Origin: Rhizobacter sp. Root1238
GTDB lineage: Bacteria; Pseudomonadota; Gammaproteobacteria; Burkholderiales; Burkholderiaceae_C
Direction of reading: 5' to 3'
Assembly (NCBI RefSeq): GCF_001425825.1
Contig: NZ_LMDM01000025.1
Coordinates: 5,162 to 59,742 of the forward strand
Length of the DNA: 54,581 nt
In this document: piece by piece, positions 42,165 through 52,494 of the stretch
Position numbering within the stretch: the first letter of the stretch is position 1
Layout: each line of letters opens with the position of its first letter
Program-made: the position numbers and the translations under genes
The notes under the pieces: generated by a model
The model's database searches: none
The model's input: the letters and a program-made list of their open reading frames with translations, nothing else
What the model was told of the DNA's origin: nothing

Positions 42165-42965
42165 ATGAATCACATGACGAATTTGAAAGACGCGCTGCAC
42201 ATTCCCGACACGCAGAGCGAGCGCGACGAGCGCCACCTGGCGATCCAGCGCGTCGGCGTGAAGGACGTGCGCTACCCGCTGCAGCTGAAGTTCGGCAAGA
42301 CGGTGCAGCCGACGATCGGCCAGTGGGAGCTCGACGTGGCGCTGCCGGCCGAGCAGAAGGGCACGCACATGTCGCGCTTCGTCGCGTGGCTCGATGCGCT
42401 CGGCGAGCCGCTCGATGCCGACGGCCTGAAGCTGCGTTTCGCCGAGATGCTCGAGAAGCTGCACGCGACGCACGGCCGCGTCGAGGTGAAGTTCCCGTTC
42501 TTCATCCGCAAGCGCGCGCCGGTGTCCGGCGTCGAGAGCCTGCTCGACTACCAGGGCAGCTGGGTCGCCGAGATGCGCGACGGCAAGCCGGTCGTGTGGT
42601 CGCAGGTGCTGGTGCCGGTGAAGTCGCTGTGCCCGTGCTCGAAGGAGATCTCCGACTACGGCGCGCACAACCAGCGTTCGCACGTGACGATCCGGGCCGA
42701 GCTGCTGCAGGACGTGCCGTGGGGCGAGCTGGTGCGCTTTGCGGAGAACGCGGCGTCGAGCGAGATCTGGCCGATGCTGAAGCGCGCCGACGAGAAGTGG
42801 GTCACCGAGCATGCCTACGAGAACCCGAAGTTCGTCGAAGACCTGGTGCGCGATGTCGCGCTGGGCTTGAATGCCGACCCGCGCATCGGCCGCTACACGG
42901 TCGACGTCGAGAACTTCGAGTCGATCCACAACCACAGCGCGTTCGCCCGCATCGAACGCCTGTGA
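42165..42965 (+). CDS. folE2: GTP cyclohydrolase, type IB (FolE2)
   Basis: The 266-aa protein matches FolE2/GCYH-IB: an N-terminal [24 protein letters not shown], the metal site with the [21 protein letters not shown] motif, and [16 protein letters not shown] near the C-terminus. It converts GTP to dihydroneopterin triphosphate for folate synthesis. It works with metals other than zinc and is often made under zinc limitation; no Zur-type box was seen upstream. The start at 42165 is preferred over 42174. Confidence 0.95.
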   Translation: MNHMTNLKDALHIPDTQSERDERHLAIQRVGVKDVRYPLQLKFGKTVQPTIGQWELDVALPAEQKGTHMSRFVAWLDALGEPLDADGLKLRFAEMLEKLHATHGRVEVKFPFFIRKRAPVSGVESLLDYQGSWVAEMRDGKPVVWSQVLVPVKSLCPCSKEISDYGAHNQRSHVTIRAELLQDVPWGELVRFAENAASSEIWPMLKRADEKWVTEHAYENPKFVEDLVRDVALGLNADPRIGRYTVDVENFESIHNHSAFARIERL

Positions 42966-43008
42966 CCGGTGCGATGCGGAGGGCAATCCGGGTAGCATCC
43001 CGGCACCT

Positions 43009-44265
43009 ATGAACTGGCCCTACGAATTACAAATAGGCGTGCGCTACACGCGCGCCGGTCGCACCGGCCGTCGCAACGGCTTCATCTCCTTCATCTCCGG
43101 CGTCTCGATGCTCGGCATCGCGCTCGGCGTCGCGGCGCTGATCATCGTGCTGTCGGTGATGAACGGCTTCCAGAAGGAAGTGCGCGACCGCATGCTGTCG
43201 GTCGTCGCCCACGTCGAGGTGATGGACGGCCAGGGCCAGGCGCTGCCCGACTGGCACCTGACCGCGAAGCAGGCGCGCGAGAACCCGCAGGTGACCGGCG
43301 CCGCGCCGTTCATCGCGGCGCAGGCGCTGATCGCGCGCGGCGACGACATGCGCGGCGCGATCGTCCGCGGCATCTCGCCCGATGACGAGGCCACCGTCAC
43401 CGACCTCGCCGCGAGCATCAAGGACTCGACCTTGTCGAAGCTCGTGCCCGGCGAATGGGGCATCGTGCTCGGCATCGAGCTGGCCCGTTCGCTCGGGGTG
43501 CACGAGGGCGACAAGATCACGATCGTCGCGCCCGGCGGGCAGGTCACGCCGGCCGGCGTGGTGCCGCGGTTGAAGCAGATGACGGTGGTCGGCACCTTCA
43601 ACGCCGGCCACTACGAATACGACAGCGGCCTCGCGATGATCCACGTCGACGATGCCGCCAAGCTGTTCCGCACCGACGGCCCGACCGGCGTGCAGCTGCG
43701 CCTGAAAGACCTGTTCCAGGCGCGCGACGTCGCCGAGCAGCTGTCGCAGGCCTTCGGTCCGCAGTTCATCGTCAGCGACTGGACGCGGACCAACCGAAAC
43801 TGGTTCTCCGCGGTGCAGCTCGAGAAGCGCCTGATGTTCATCATCCTGACGCTGATCGTCGCGGTGGCCGCCTTCAACCTCGTCTCGACCCTCGTGATGA
43901 CCGTCACCGACAAGCAGGCCGACATCGCGATCCTGCGCACGCTGGGCGCGAGCCCGCGCTCGATCATGGGCATCTTCATGGTGCAGGGCGCGGCGTCCGG
44001 CATCATCGGCACGCTGTCGGGCGTCGGCTTCGGGCTGTTGATCGCGCTGAACATCGACGTGATCGTGCCGTTCATCGAGCACCTGCTGCGCACCAGCTTC
44101 CTGCCGTCGAGCATCTACCTGATCAGCCGCATGCCGAGCGACCCGCAGGCCGCCGACATCGTGCCGATCACGCTGATCTCGCTCGTGCTGTCGTTCGTCG
44201 CGACGCTCTACCCGAGCTGGCGCGCGAGCCGCGTGCAACCGGCGGAGGCGCTGCGCTATGAGTGA
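43009..44265 (+). CDS. lolC: Lipoprotein-releasing system membrane subunit (LolC/LolE)
   Basis: The 418-aa membrane protein has a first helix after [14 protein letters not shown] (the typical LolC N-terminus), a large periplasmic loop (about residues 50-270) and three C-terminal helices with [25 protein letters not shown]. LolC/E with LolD moves lipoproteins from the inner membrane to LolA. A single LolC-type gene with LolD suggests a homodimeric form. Its end overlaps the lolD start by 8 bases. Confidence 0.93.
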   Translation: MNWPYELQIGVRYTRAGRTGRRNGFISFISGVSMLGIALGVAALIIVLSVMNGFQKEVRDRMLSVVAHVEVMDGQGQALPDWHLTAKQARENPQVTGAAPFIAAQALIARGDDMRGAIVRGISPDDEATVTDLAASIKDSTLSKLVPGEWGIVLGIELARSLGVHEGDKITIVAPGGQVTPAGVVPRLKQMTVVGTFNAGHYEYDSGLAMIHVDDAAKLFRTDGPTGVQLRLKDLFQARDVAEQLSQAFGPQFIVSDWTRTNRNWFSAVQLEKRLMFIILTLIVAVAAFNLVSTLVMTVTDKQADIAILRTLGASPRSIMGIFMVQGAASGIIGTLSGVGFGLLIALNIDVIVPFIEHLLRTSFLPSSIYLISRMPSDPQAADIVPITLISLVLSFVATLYPSWRASRVQPAEALRYE

Positions 44266-44944
44266 CCCGCGCGAACTGGTGATCGATGCGCAGGCGCTGC
44301 ACAAGCGCTTCAGCGAAGGCGGGCTCGACGTGCACGTGCTGCAGGGCGTGGCGCTCCACGTGCACGCCGGCGAGACGGTGGCGGTGGTCGGCGCCTCGGG
44401 CTCGGGCAAGAGCACGCTGCTGCACCTGATGGGCGGCTTGGAGGCCCCGAACAGCGGCGCGGTGCAACTGAAGGGCCGCGATTTCTCGCACATGAGCGCG
44501 ACGGAGCAGGGCGCCTGGCGCAACCGGCACCTGGGCTTCGTCTACCAGTTCCACCATCTGCTGCCGGAGTTCACCGCGCTCGACAACGTCGCGATGCCGC
44601 TGCGCATTCGCCGGCTGACGCAGCCCGAGGCGCGCGAGCAGGCGCAGGCGGTGCTGGCGCAGGTGGGCCTGGCGGCGCGCGTGCACCACCGGCCGTCGGA
44701 GCTGTCGGGCGGCGAGCGCCAGCGCGTCGCGATCGCCCGCGCGCTGGCCGGCAAGCCGGCCTGCGTGCTGGCCGACGAGCCGACCGGCAACCTCGACCGC
44801 GAGACTGCCGATGGGGTGTTCGCACTGATGCTGGAGTTGGCCCGCAACCAGGGCACGGCCTTCGTGATGGTCACGCACGACGAAGGGCTGGCGAAGCGCT
44901 GCGACCGGGTGCTGCGTTTGAAGCAGGGGCGGCTGGTCGACTGA
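44258..44944 (+). CDS. lolD: Lipoprotein-releasing system ATP-binding protein
   Basis: The 228-aa protein is an ABC ATPase with [11 protein letters not shown] (Walker A), [17 protein letters not shown] (signature), [11 protein letters not shown] (Walker B) and HDEGLAKRC (H-loop). The FYQF-like [22 protein letters not shown]-loop matches LolD. It energises lipoprotein release by LolC. Translation is coupled to lolC by the 8-base overlap. Confidence 0.95.
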   Translation: MSDPRELVIDAQALHKRFSEGGLDVHVLQGVALHVHAGETVAVVGASGSGKSTLLHLMGGLEAPNSGAVQLKGRDFSHMSATEQGAWRNRHLGFVYQFHHLLPEFTALDNVAMPLRIRRLTQPEAREQAQAVLAQVGLAARVHHRPSELSGGERQRVAIARALAGKPACVLADEPTGNLDRETADGVFALMLELARNQGTAFVMVTHDEGLAKRCDRVLRLKQGRLVD

Positions 44945-45125
44945 GCGGTCGGTGGAACCGAATCCGCGAAGTCGATCACTCATGAGGCGTCCAGACCGGA
45001 CACCTGCGACGGGTGGCCCTGGTGCTGGCTTCCATGGTGCGAGTGCCGCCACGCGTACCGCGTGGGGCGACTGACGCCGATGCTGGCCGAGGCGGCCGGG
45101 AAAGCGTTGCGCAAGAAGCGCAGCT

Positions 45126-45605
45126 CTATTCGAGACCGCCTCGCAACATCCCGGCATAGATTCCGGGCGACGACCCCTCGATCACCACCGCACCCACCGT
45201 CTTCTCGTAGAACGCCTTCGGCCCGGCGCTGCCGATGACCGCGTATGCGTAGCCCAGTTCTCGCTGCGCATGCAACGCGGCCAGCAGCAGTGCCCGCCCG
45301 ACGCCTTGGCCTTGCACCGCATCGAGCACGCCCTCCGGGCCGAAGAAGTTCTTGCAGGTCGCGTCATGGCACGCGAAGCCGACGATCTGCTGGTCGCGGA
45401 CCGCGATGAAGCAGGCGACCGGCAGCCGCCCGATCGCGACGTCGATCTCGGCCACCCAGCCGGGGAAGTGTTCGGCCGCCCACGCCAGGATGCGCGGCTT
45501 CTCGGGGGCGAGGGCACGGCGCACCGTGATGCCATGGCGGCGGACTGCTGCCAGTGCGTCGTCGAGTGGGGGCAGCTTGTAAAGCGTGACGAGCATGTCG
45601 GACAT
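45126..45605 (-). CDS. GNAT family N-acetyltransferase
   Basis: The 159-aa protein has the GNAT fold with the acetyl-CoA loop VQGQGVGRALLLAAL and a C-terminal FYEKTVGAVVIEGSSPG strand. It starts 2 bp after the stop of the PIN toxin gene, so it is probably the third gene of the HTH-PIN operon. GNAT proteins acetylate many small molecules or proteins, and some are toxins that acetylate aminoacyl-tRNA; the substrate here is unknown. The start could also be at 45596. Confidence 0.88.
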   Translation of the reverse strand: MSDMLVTLYKLPPLDDALAAVRRHGITVRRALAPEKPRILAWAAEHFPGWVAEIDVAIGRLPVACFIAVRDQQIVGFACHDATCKNFFGPEGVLDAVQGQGVGRALLLAALHAQRELGYAYAVIGSAGPKAFYEKTVGAVVIEGSSPGIYAGMLRGGLE

Positions 45606-45607
45606 GG

Positions 45608-46183
45608 CTACAGGATGGCCCGGTAAGGGGTCAGCAGTTTGGTGGTCTGGACGAGGCCTTGGCGCAGCAGGATTTCGAGATAGAGGTCCACGTCGATCGG
45701 CGGTGCCTTCAACTGCGCACGTTGGCGTTGCGCGGCGCCAATCACGACGGCAGGGTCGAGATCGAACAGGTTGTCGATGAACACGTCAGGATGCTGCGCC
45801 TCGATGCCGAGCTGGAACAGGGCCTCGTGTGGAAAATCCTTCTCGTTGAATGTCACGATGACGCTGGCGTGGCAACGGATAGCCGCAGCGAGCACGTGGC
45901 GATCGTCAGGATCCGGCAAGTGCAGGCCTGCAACGAGATGCTCGTGGCCGCTCACCAGCGCATCCGGTATCGCGCGGTCCATCAGGCCCGAGGTGCGTTC
46001 GACCTGCATGGAAGTGAGGTCGGGGCGATTGCGGAGCAGGTTGCGTCGCCACTCGTCATGAATCTGCGCACTCCAGCGCGCCCTGAAGCACCCTGACAAG
46101 CCAAGTCGCACCAGCAGGTCCCGCAACGGGGCCGGGTAGAGGACGCAGGCGTCGTACACCACCGTGAACGGCGAGTGCCTCAC
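45608..46183 (-). CDS. PIN domain ribonuclease toxin
   Basis: The 191-aa protein has PIN-domain acidic residues: VVYDACVLYPAPLRDLL (Asp11), a DEWRRNL segment, PDPDDRHVLAAAI and VTFNEKDFP. The order (Asp, Glu, Asp, Asp) matches the four-acid metal site of PIN RNases, which cleave RNA. Its ATG overlaps the HTH antitoxin stop by ATGA. It is followed by the GNAT gene. Toxin function is inferred from pairing. Confidence 0.88.
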   Translation of the reverse strand: MRHSPFTVVYDACVLYPAPLRDLLVRLGLSGCFRARWSAQIHDEWRRNLLRNRPDLTSMQVERTSGLMDRAIPDALVSGHEHLVAGLHLPDPDDRHVLAAAIRCHASVIVTFNEKDFPHEALFQLGIEAQHPDVFIDNLFDLDPAVVIGAAQRQRAQLKAPPIDVDLYLEILLRQGLVQTTKLLTPYRAIL

Positions 46184-46641
46184 TCGTAGCCCATTCCCAG
46201 GTTCTGCGCCTGGCGCGCCAACTCATCGAGTGCTTCTTCGCTGTCGCGATCACGCAATTCCTTGAATGCCATCAGGTCGGCAAAGCGGATTCGTCGATGC
46301 TTGCCCGTCCGGTGGAACGGCAGCGATCCGCCTTCGAGGAGTTTTACGAGATGAGGACGCGACACATTGAGCAGGTCGGCGGCCTCCTGGGTCGTCAACT
46401 CCGCGTGGACCGGCACCACTTGCACGGCGTTCCCATCGGCGAGCTCACTGAGGATGTCAACCAGCAGGCGCAGCGCGGAGGTCGGCAACTCAACCTGATG
46501 GGCCCGGTTCTGGTCATCGAAGATCTGGATGCGCTGCGTCTCGAACTGCGTCGCCAGATACGCAGCCAATGCACGCTGCCCTTGTGCGGCAGCTTGCACC
46601 TCCCGTTCGACGGGCAACATCACTTTGGGCGCGGGCGCCAT
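46180..46641 (-). CDS. Helix-turn-helix (excisionase-like) antitoxin
   Basis: The 153-aa protein has a C-terminal MerR/excisionase-type DNA-binding domain, TTQEAADLLNVSRPHLVKLLEGGSLPFHR, after a helical N-terminal part. The RFADLMAFKE tail follows. It fits antitoxins that pair with PIN toxins and repress their own promoter. An AGGAG ribosome binding site precedes the ATG. A -10/-35 pair and direct repeats lie upstream at 46668-46702. Confidence 0.85.
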   Translation of the reverse strand: MAPAPKVMLPVEREVQAAAQGQRALAAYLATQFETQRIQIFDDQNRAHQVELPTSALRLLVDILSELADGNAVQVVPVHAELTTQEAADLLNVSRPHLVKLLEGGSLPFHRTGKHRRIRFADLMAFKELRDRDSEEALDELARQAQNLGMGYE

Positions 46642-46667
46642 CGCGTACTCCTGATCAGCGGAGCACG

Positions 46668-46702
46668 ACTCTATGCGAGGCGGTCGATAAACGCAATAAA
46701 CG
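46668..46702 (-). promoter_or_regulatory. Putative promoter and operator of the HTH-PIN-GNAT operon
   Basis: On the minus strand TTGCGT (46696-46691) and TAGAGT (46673-46668) are spaced by 17 bp. Overlapping the -35 are two direct repeats of ATAAACG (46687-46693 and 46696-46702 on the plus strand) with a 9-bp period, a likely operator for the HTH antitoxin. Confidence 0.5.
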
Positions 46703-46721
46703 AAATGTCGGCCGTGCCGAC
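46695..46721 (-). terminator. Intrinsic terminator of the OmpA-like gene
   Basis: GTCGGC (46707-46712) and GCCGAC (46716-46721) form a 6-bp stem with a 3-base loop. In the direction of transcription (minus strand) the stem is followed by ATTTCGTTT, a T-rich tail. It lies directly after the OmpA-like stop and overlaps the operator region of the HTH-PIN operon. Confidence 0.65.
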
Positions 46722-46725
46722 CGCG

Positions 46726-47316
46726 CTACTTCGCGTTCGTCACGATCGTCACCCGCCGGTTTTCCGGCGCGGCCGGCACCGCGCGGTTCAGCAGGTCGTG
46801 GTCGCCCTTGCCCTCGGCCTTCAGCCGGTCGGCGGCGATGCTGTGGGTCGTCACCAGGTAGTCGCGCACGCTCTCGGCGCGCTGCTGCGACAGCAGCATG
46901 TTCGCGTCGGGGTTGCCGCGCGGGTCGGCATGGCCTTCGACGTTGAAGCTGTAGTCGGCCAGCCGGTCGTTCTTCAGCGCGCCGGCCACCACGTCGAGCT
47001 GCTGCTTCGCCGATTCGGTCAGCTCCGACGAATTGGTCAGGAACGTGATCAGCAGCGATGCGCTCGCCTTGCGTTCCGGCGCCGACACGCCGGCGCCGTC
47101 GCGGCTCACCTTCAGGCTGCGCGTGACGACCGGCTCCGGTGGCGGCGTCAGCGCGTCCAGCAGGTTGCTCTCGGTGACGTTCTTGCCCTTCAGCACCCGC
47201 GTGTCGCCCATGTCCTGGGCCCACAGCGGCGTCGCCACAGGAGCCGCCAGCAGCGTGGCGAGGACCAGACCGGCGACCCGGCGCAGCGAAGACGAATTGA
47301 AGCTCAGCGTGTCCAT
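46726..47316 (-). CDS. OmpA family peptidoglycan-binding protein
   Basis: The 196-aa protein has a signal peptide (cleavage near PLWAQD, about residue 34) and a C-terminal OmpA domain: LTNSSELTESAKQQLD, YSFNVEGHADPRGNPDANMLLSQQRAESVRDYL (key Asp/Arg pair) and RLKAEGKGD. The domain binds diaminopimelate in peptidoglycan. It has a strong GGAGG ribosome binding site. It lies downstream of the PP2C gene, possibly as part of a T6SS-associated group, since OmpA-type (TagL-like) proteins accompany FHA/PP2C genes. Confidence 0.9.
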   Translation of the reverse strand: MDTLSFNSSSLRRVAGLVLATLLAAPVATPLWAQDMGDTRVLKGKNVTESNLLDALTPPPEPVVTRSLKVSRDGAGVSAPERKASASLLITFLTNSSELTESAKQQLDVVAGALKNDRLADYSFNVEGHADPRGNPDANMLLSQQRAESVRDYLVTTHSIAADRLKAEGKGDHDLLNRAVPAAPENRRVTIVTNAK

Positions 47317-47405
47317 CAGGGACCTCCGTACAGATGCTGGAATGATGCCTGCGTCACGGACATCGGGAAGCGACCAAGGTCACGCCGGGTCACGGCACCC
47401 CGCGA

Positions 47406-48224
47406 TCAAGGGGCCTTGCCCGCGCCGCCACCGATCGTGTCGTCGTCCCACAGCCCCGACATGCGCGTGGTTTCCGACGGATCGCCGATCCACACCGCGA
47501 CCGCGCTGTAGTTGTCCTGCTTCGGCCTGGCGGCCGCACGGATCGCTTCGCCCATGCGGTCCAGCCAGTCCTCGGCCGAATCGGCAGCGGCGAACGCGGC
47601 CTCGATCGCCCGCTTCGAGAACAGGTCCCACCAGCCGTCGGAACACAGCAGGAAGGCGTCGCCGTCTTCGATCGGCATGTGGGTTTCGAGCGTGCTCGGC
47701 TCGACCGGGCCTTCGGTGCCCATCGCGCTGAGCAGCTGGTTCTTGTGCGGGTGGCCGACCGCTTCTTCCGGCGTCAGGTAGCCGGCATCGACCATGCGCT
47801 GCACGACGCTGTCGTCGCGCGTCACGTGGCACACGCGGCCGTGGCGCAGCATGTACAGCCGCGAATCGCCGACGTGCGTCCACAGCGCTTCCTCGCGCCG
47901 CGTGTCGATCCACAGCGCGACCAGCGTGGCATGCATGCGCTCGGCACTGCGCTTGCCCTGCTGCTGTTCGTTGATCGCCGCATGCGTGTCGCACACCAGC
48001 TGCGTCAGGTACTCGGGCGTGGCCTGCGTGGCCGACTGCAGGCCGAGCGCGGTCATCCGCACGACCATGTCGGACGCGACGTTGCCGCCACGGTGCCCGC
48101 CGGCGCCGTCGGCCAGCACGGCATAGCAGAACGGCCCGCTGACGCCGTGGCGCAGGTCGTCCTCGTTGCGGCTTCGCCCACCCACCTCGCTGCGGGCGGC
48201 GATCTCGACTTGCAGCATGGCCAT
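47406..48224 (-). CDS. PP2C-type Ser/Thr phosphatase (PppA/Stp1-like)
   Basis: The 272-aa protein is a PPM phosphatase with SRNEDDLRHG, AVLADGAGGHRGGNVAS, THVGDSRLYMLRHG, and the metal-binding LLCSDGWWDLF and KQDNYSAVAV. It is the PppA type that reverses PpkA phosphorylation of the FHA protein in T6SS control. The start at 48224 has an AGGA ribosome binding site. It lies 35 bp downstream of the TagH-like gene on the same strand. Confidence 0.93.
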   Translation of the reverse strand: MAMLQVEIAARSEVGGRSRNEDDLRHGVSGPFCYAVLADGAGGHRGGNVASDMVVRMTALGLQSATQATPEYLTQLVCDTHAAINEQQQGKRSAERMHATLVALWIDTRREEALWTHVGDSRLYMLRHGRVCHVTRDDSVVQRMVDAGYLTPEEAVGHPHKNQLLSAMGTEGPVEPSTLETHMPIEDGDAFLLCSDGWWDLFSKRAIEAAFAAADSAEDWLDRMGEAIRAAARPKQDNYSAVAVWIGDPSETTRMSGLWDDDTIGGGAGKAP

Positions 48225-48259
48225 GCGTCCTGTGCGGCGGCTTTGGAAACGGCGATGGA

Positions 48260-50389
48260 TCAGGTGCCGCCGGGGTGACGCTCGGCGTCCAGGCGGTCGA
48301 GCTGGTCTTCGTAGGCCTTGATGAAGGCCTTGCCGAACAGCTCGTGGAAATCCTCCTGGGCGTCGTCGTGGATGCGCTGGTAGTGCTGCAGGTACAGCTC
48401 CCACAGCTTCGCGCGGCGGTTCATCGGCAGCACGCTGTCGAGCACGCTGTTGCCCGAGAGCTTGCCCTCGAGCTGCGACGGCTCGAAGCGCTTCAGCACG
48501 CCTTCGAGCGCGGCGCGCATGCCGACCATCGTGCCGATCGCATGGCCGACCAGGTCGTCCATCGCGTCGTGCACTGCGGCCGGGCCCACCATGAAGCCGC
48601 GCATCGGCGGCTGCAGCAGCTGCTCGATCGCGGTGCCGGCGTCCGGCGAGAACTTCAGCGGGTTGTTGTTGCGCGCCTGGATCATCGTCACGTCGGCGCG
48701 CAGCTCCTGCTTCGCGGCGGCACGCGTGGCGACCAGCTTCAGCGTGCCGTCGACCGAATGGCGAAGCACCTCGCCGATGACGCGCATCAGCGCCGGGTTC
48801 AGGCCCTGCGGCGGCTGCAGGTGGATGCCGGCGCCTTCGCAGAACGCCGCCCACAGTGCCTCGGGCGATGTGTCGCCGGCGGCATGGGCAGGCGCTGCCA
48901 CGGGCGGGCGCGCAGCGACCGGCGGTGCCACCGGCGCGGGCGGCATCGGCGTCAGCGGCATCGGGGCCGAGGTCATCAGCGACGGCCGGGCCGGGCGCAC
49001 GCCGGGCATCGTGGTCGTCGGGGTCAGGTCCTCGCCGCGGATTCGCGCGGCCGGCGGCGCGGCGCGCGGCGGTGCCGGCGGGCGCGGCGAGCTGACCTGC
49101 GTCATGTTGGGATCGAACGGCGGCGGCGCCACCGGGGCCGGCGGGAGGGGGCGTGCCGGCGGCGCGGCCGGCGGCGGGCTTTGCACCGCCGGCGGCACGT
49201 AGGCGCCGCGCAGCTCGGGCGTGTGGTCGAAATCGGCCGGGATCGCGGCGGCCGGCGCTGCCGGCGCGGTGCCGCCGAACATCGCCAGCGGATCGGTGTT
49301 GGCCGACGCACCGCCCGGCGCGGGCGCGGCCAGGAAGGCGGCCAGCGGATCGCCGCCGCTGCCGGCAGCCGGCGCCTGGCCCAGCCCGAACATCGCATCG
49401 AGGCTCGACGACGGCGCGGCGGTGGGCGTGCCCAGCAGGTCGCCGAGGCTGAAATCCACCGGCAGCGAGCCGCCGGACGGCGCCGGCGGCGGCGCGGAGG
49501 CCGAGCTGCCCATGAAGCCGGCCAGCGGATCGGCCGCTGCCGATCCGGACGATGGCGACGGCAAATCGGCGAACGGGTCGAAATCGTCCGGCAGCCGGCT
49601 GGCGGTGGCGGGCGGCGGCGGCGCGAAAGCCGCGGACGCGCGCGTGGCCGGCGGAGGTGGCGCGAAAGGCGGCGGCGCAAGAGGCGGTGGCGCGAACGGA
49701 GGCGGCGGAGCCACCATCGGCGCGGCGGCCGGCCGGAACGACGGCATTGTGCCGGTCGGACTCGACTCGCGGGCGCCGCCCATCAGGTCGGCGAACGGAT
49801 CGCTGGCGCCCGGGCCGCTCGGGCCGCCCAGCAGGTCGCCGAACGGGTTGGCCGAATCGATCGGCGCGGGCGTGGCGCGTGGCGGCGTCGGCTGCGCGGG
49901 CGGCGGCATGGCTGCCGTCGTGCCGCCGAGCGGGCGGGGCGTCGGCGGGGCCGGCGGCATCGGCGGGCTCAGCTGCAGGCGCGGGTTGGTGCGCGATTCG
50001 ACCGCCGAAGCCTTGATCACCGTGCGCGAATCGATCGGCGCCCGCTCGTCGGTGCGCGGCGTGGTCTCGGGCGCGGCCAGCGTCGCCCGCATCACATAGC
50101 CGCCGATCACCAGTTCGTCGGCATGGCCGAGCGTGCTGCCTTCGCCGGCGTTGATCGGCCGGCCGTTGACGACGATCGCATTGGCGCTGCCGACGTTGCG
50201 GATCGAGAACGAGCCGTTGCTGAACCAGACCTCGGCCTGCAGGCGCGAGATGTGGCGCTCCGGATCGGGCAGGGCCAGCGTGTTCGTGTCGGAACGGCCG
50301 ATCGTGCCACCGCGTTCGTCGAAGTGGCCCGTGATCGACTGAGACAGGGTCTCGTTCTTCAGGGTATGGGCGCGTATCACCAGGATCAT
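48260..50389 (-). CDS. tagH: FHA domain protein, type VI secretion-associated (TagH-like)
   Basis: The 709-aa protein has an N-terminal FHA domain (about residues 20-100; GGTIGRSDTNTLALPDPERHISR with phosphothreonine-binding Arg and Ser), a long Pro/Ala-rich linker, and a C-terminal domain (about 540-709) with EALWAAFCEGAG, LNPALMRVIGEVLRHSVDG and KLWELYLQHYQRIHDDAQEDFHELFGKAF-type T6SS FHA features. In Pseudomonas the homologue Fha1 is phosphorylated by PpkA and triggers T6SS assembly. The start at 50389 follows a GGAG ribosome binding site; an in-frame ATG at 50482 is less likely. Confidence 0.92.
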   Translation of the reverse strand: MILVIRAHTLKNETLSQSITGHFDERGGTIGRSDTNTLALPDPERHISRLQAEVWFSNGSFSIRNVGSANAIVVNGRPINAGEGSTLGHADELVIGGYVMRATLAAPETTPRTDERAPIDSRTVIKASAVESRTNPRLQLSPPMPPAPPTPRPLGGTTAAMPPPAQPTPPRATPAPIDSANPFGDLLGGPSGPGASDPFADLMGGARESSPTGTMPSFRPAAAPMVAPPPPFAPPPLAPPPFAPPPPATRASAAFAPPPPATASRLPDDFDPFADLPSPSSGSAAADPLAGFMGSSASAPPPAPSGGSLPVDFSLGDLLGTPTAAPSSSLDAMFGLGQAPAAGSGGDPLAAFLAAPAPGGASANTDPLAMFGGTAPAAPAAAIPADFDHTPELRGAYVPPAVQSPPPAAPPARPLPPAPVAPPPFDPNMTQVSSPRPPAPPRAAPPAARIRGEDLTPTTTMPGVRPARPSLMTSAPMPLTPMPPAPVAPPVAARPPVAAPAHAAGDTSPEALWAAFCEGAGIHLQPPQGLNPALMRVIGEVLRHSVDGTLKLVATRAAAKQELRADVTMIQARNNNPLKFSPDAGTAIEQLLQPPMRGFMVGPAAVHDAMDDLVGHAIGTMVGMRAALEGVLKRFEPSQLEGKLSGNSVLDSVLPMNRRAKLWELYLQHYQRIHDDAQEDFHELFGKAFIKAYEDQLDRLDAERHPGGT

Positions 50390-50480
50390 GAGGGCTCCGA
50401 CAGCGAGGCAGGCACGCCCGCCGTGCGGGGCCGGCGCGCCTGAAGCCGGTTTATCCGCCGCGCGATCCGGATTGGCAATC

Positions 50481-50563
50481 AACGAAAGTCATGCGCTTGT
50501 CGCACGAGCCGTCGGAAACGTTTGCCCGCCGGGGGGAGGGACGGTGGCGAGATGACTTTCGTT
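50481..50563. promoter_or_regulatory. Inverted 12-bp pair in the divergent tagH/kinase promoter region
   Basis: AACGAAAGTCAT at 50481-50492 recurs as its exact reverse complement at 50552-50563, 59 bp apart, between the divergent FHA and kinase genes. Flanking AAT and GAA-type bases extend the match to 15 of 16. The symmetry is typical of operator sites for one regulator acting on both genes. No known factor is recognised. Confidence 0.6.
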
Positions 50564-50602
50564 CATTGAGAGTTTTGCTCCCAGCAGGCACTGTGCCGTG
50601 CC

Positions 50603-52483
<1,881 letters not shown>

Positions 52484-52494
52484 GGGAGCCGTCG

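Noticed and set aside
42145-42165. TTGACA upstream of folE2 as its -35 box
   Set aside because: It is only about 15 bp from the ATG, leaving no room for a -10 box and leader.
44945-45125. A Trp/Cys-rich frame following the lolD stop (WPWCWLPWCEC)
   Set aside because: It has no start codon, being simply continuous with lolD after its stop, and no recognisable family. The 181-bp stretch holds no supported feature.
50540-50570. A sigma-54 promoter before the kinase (TGGC near 50544)
   Set aside because: The required GC element about 10 bp further is not in place.
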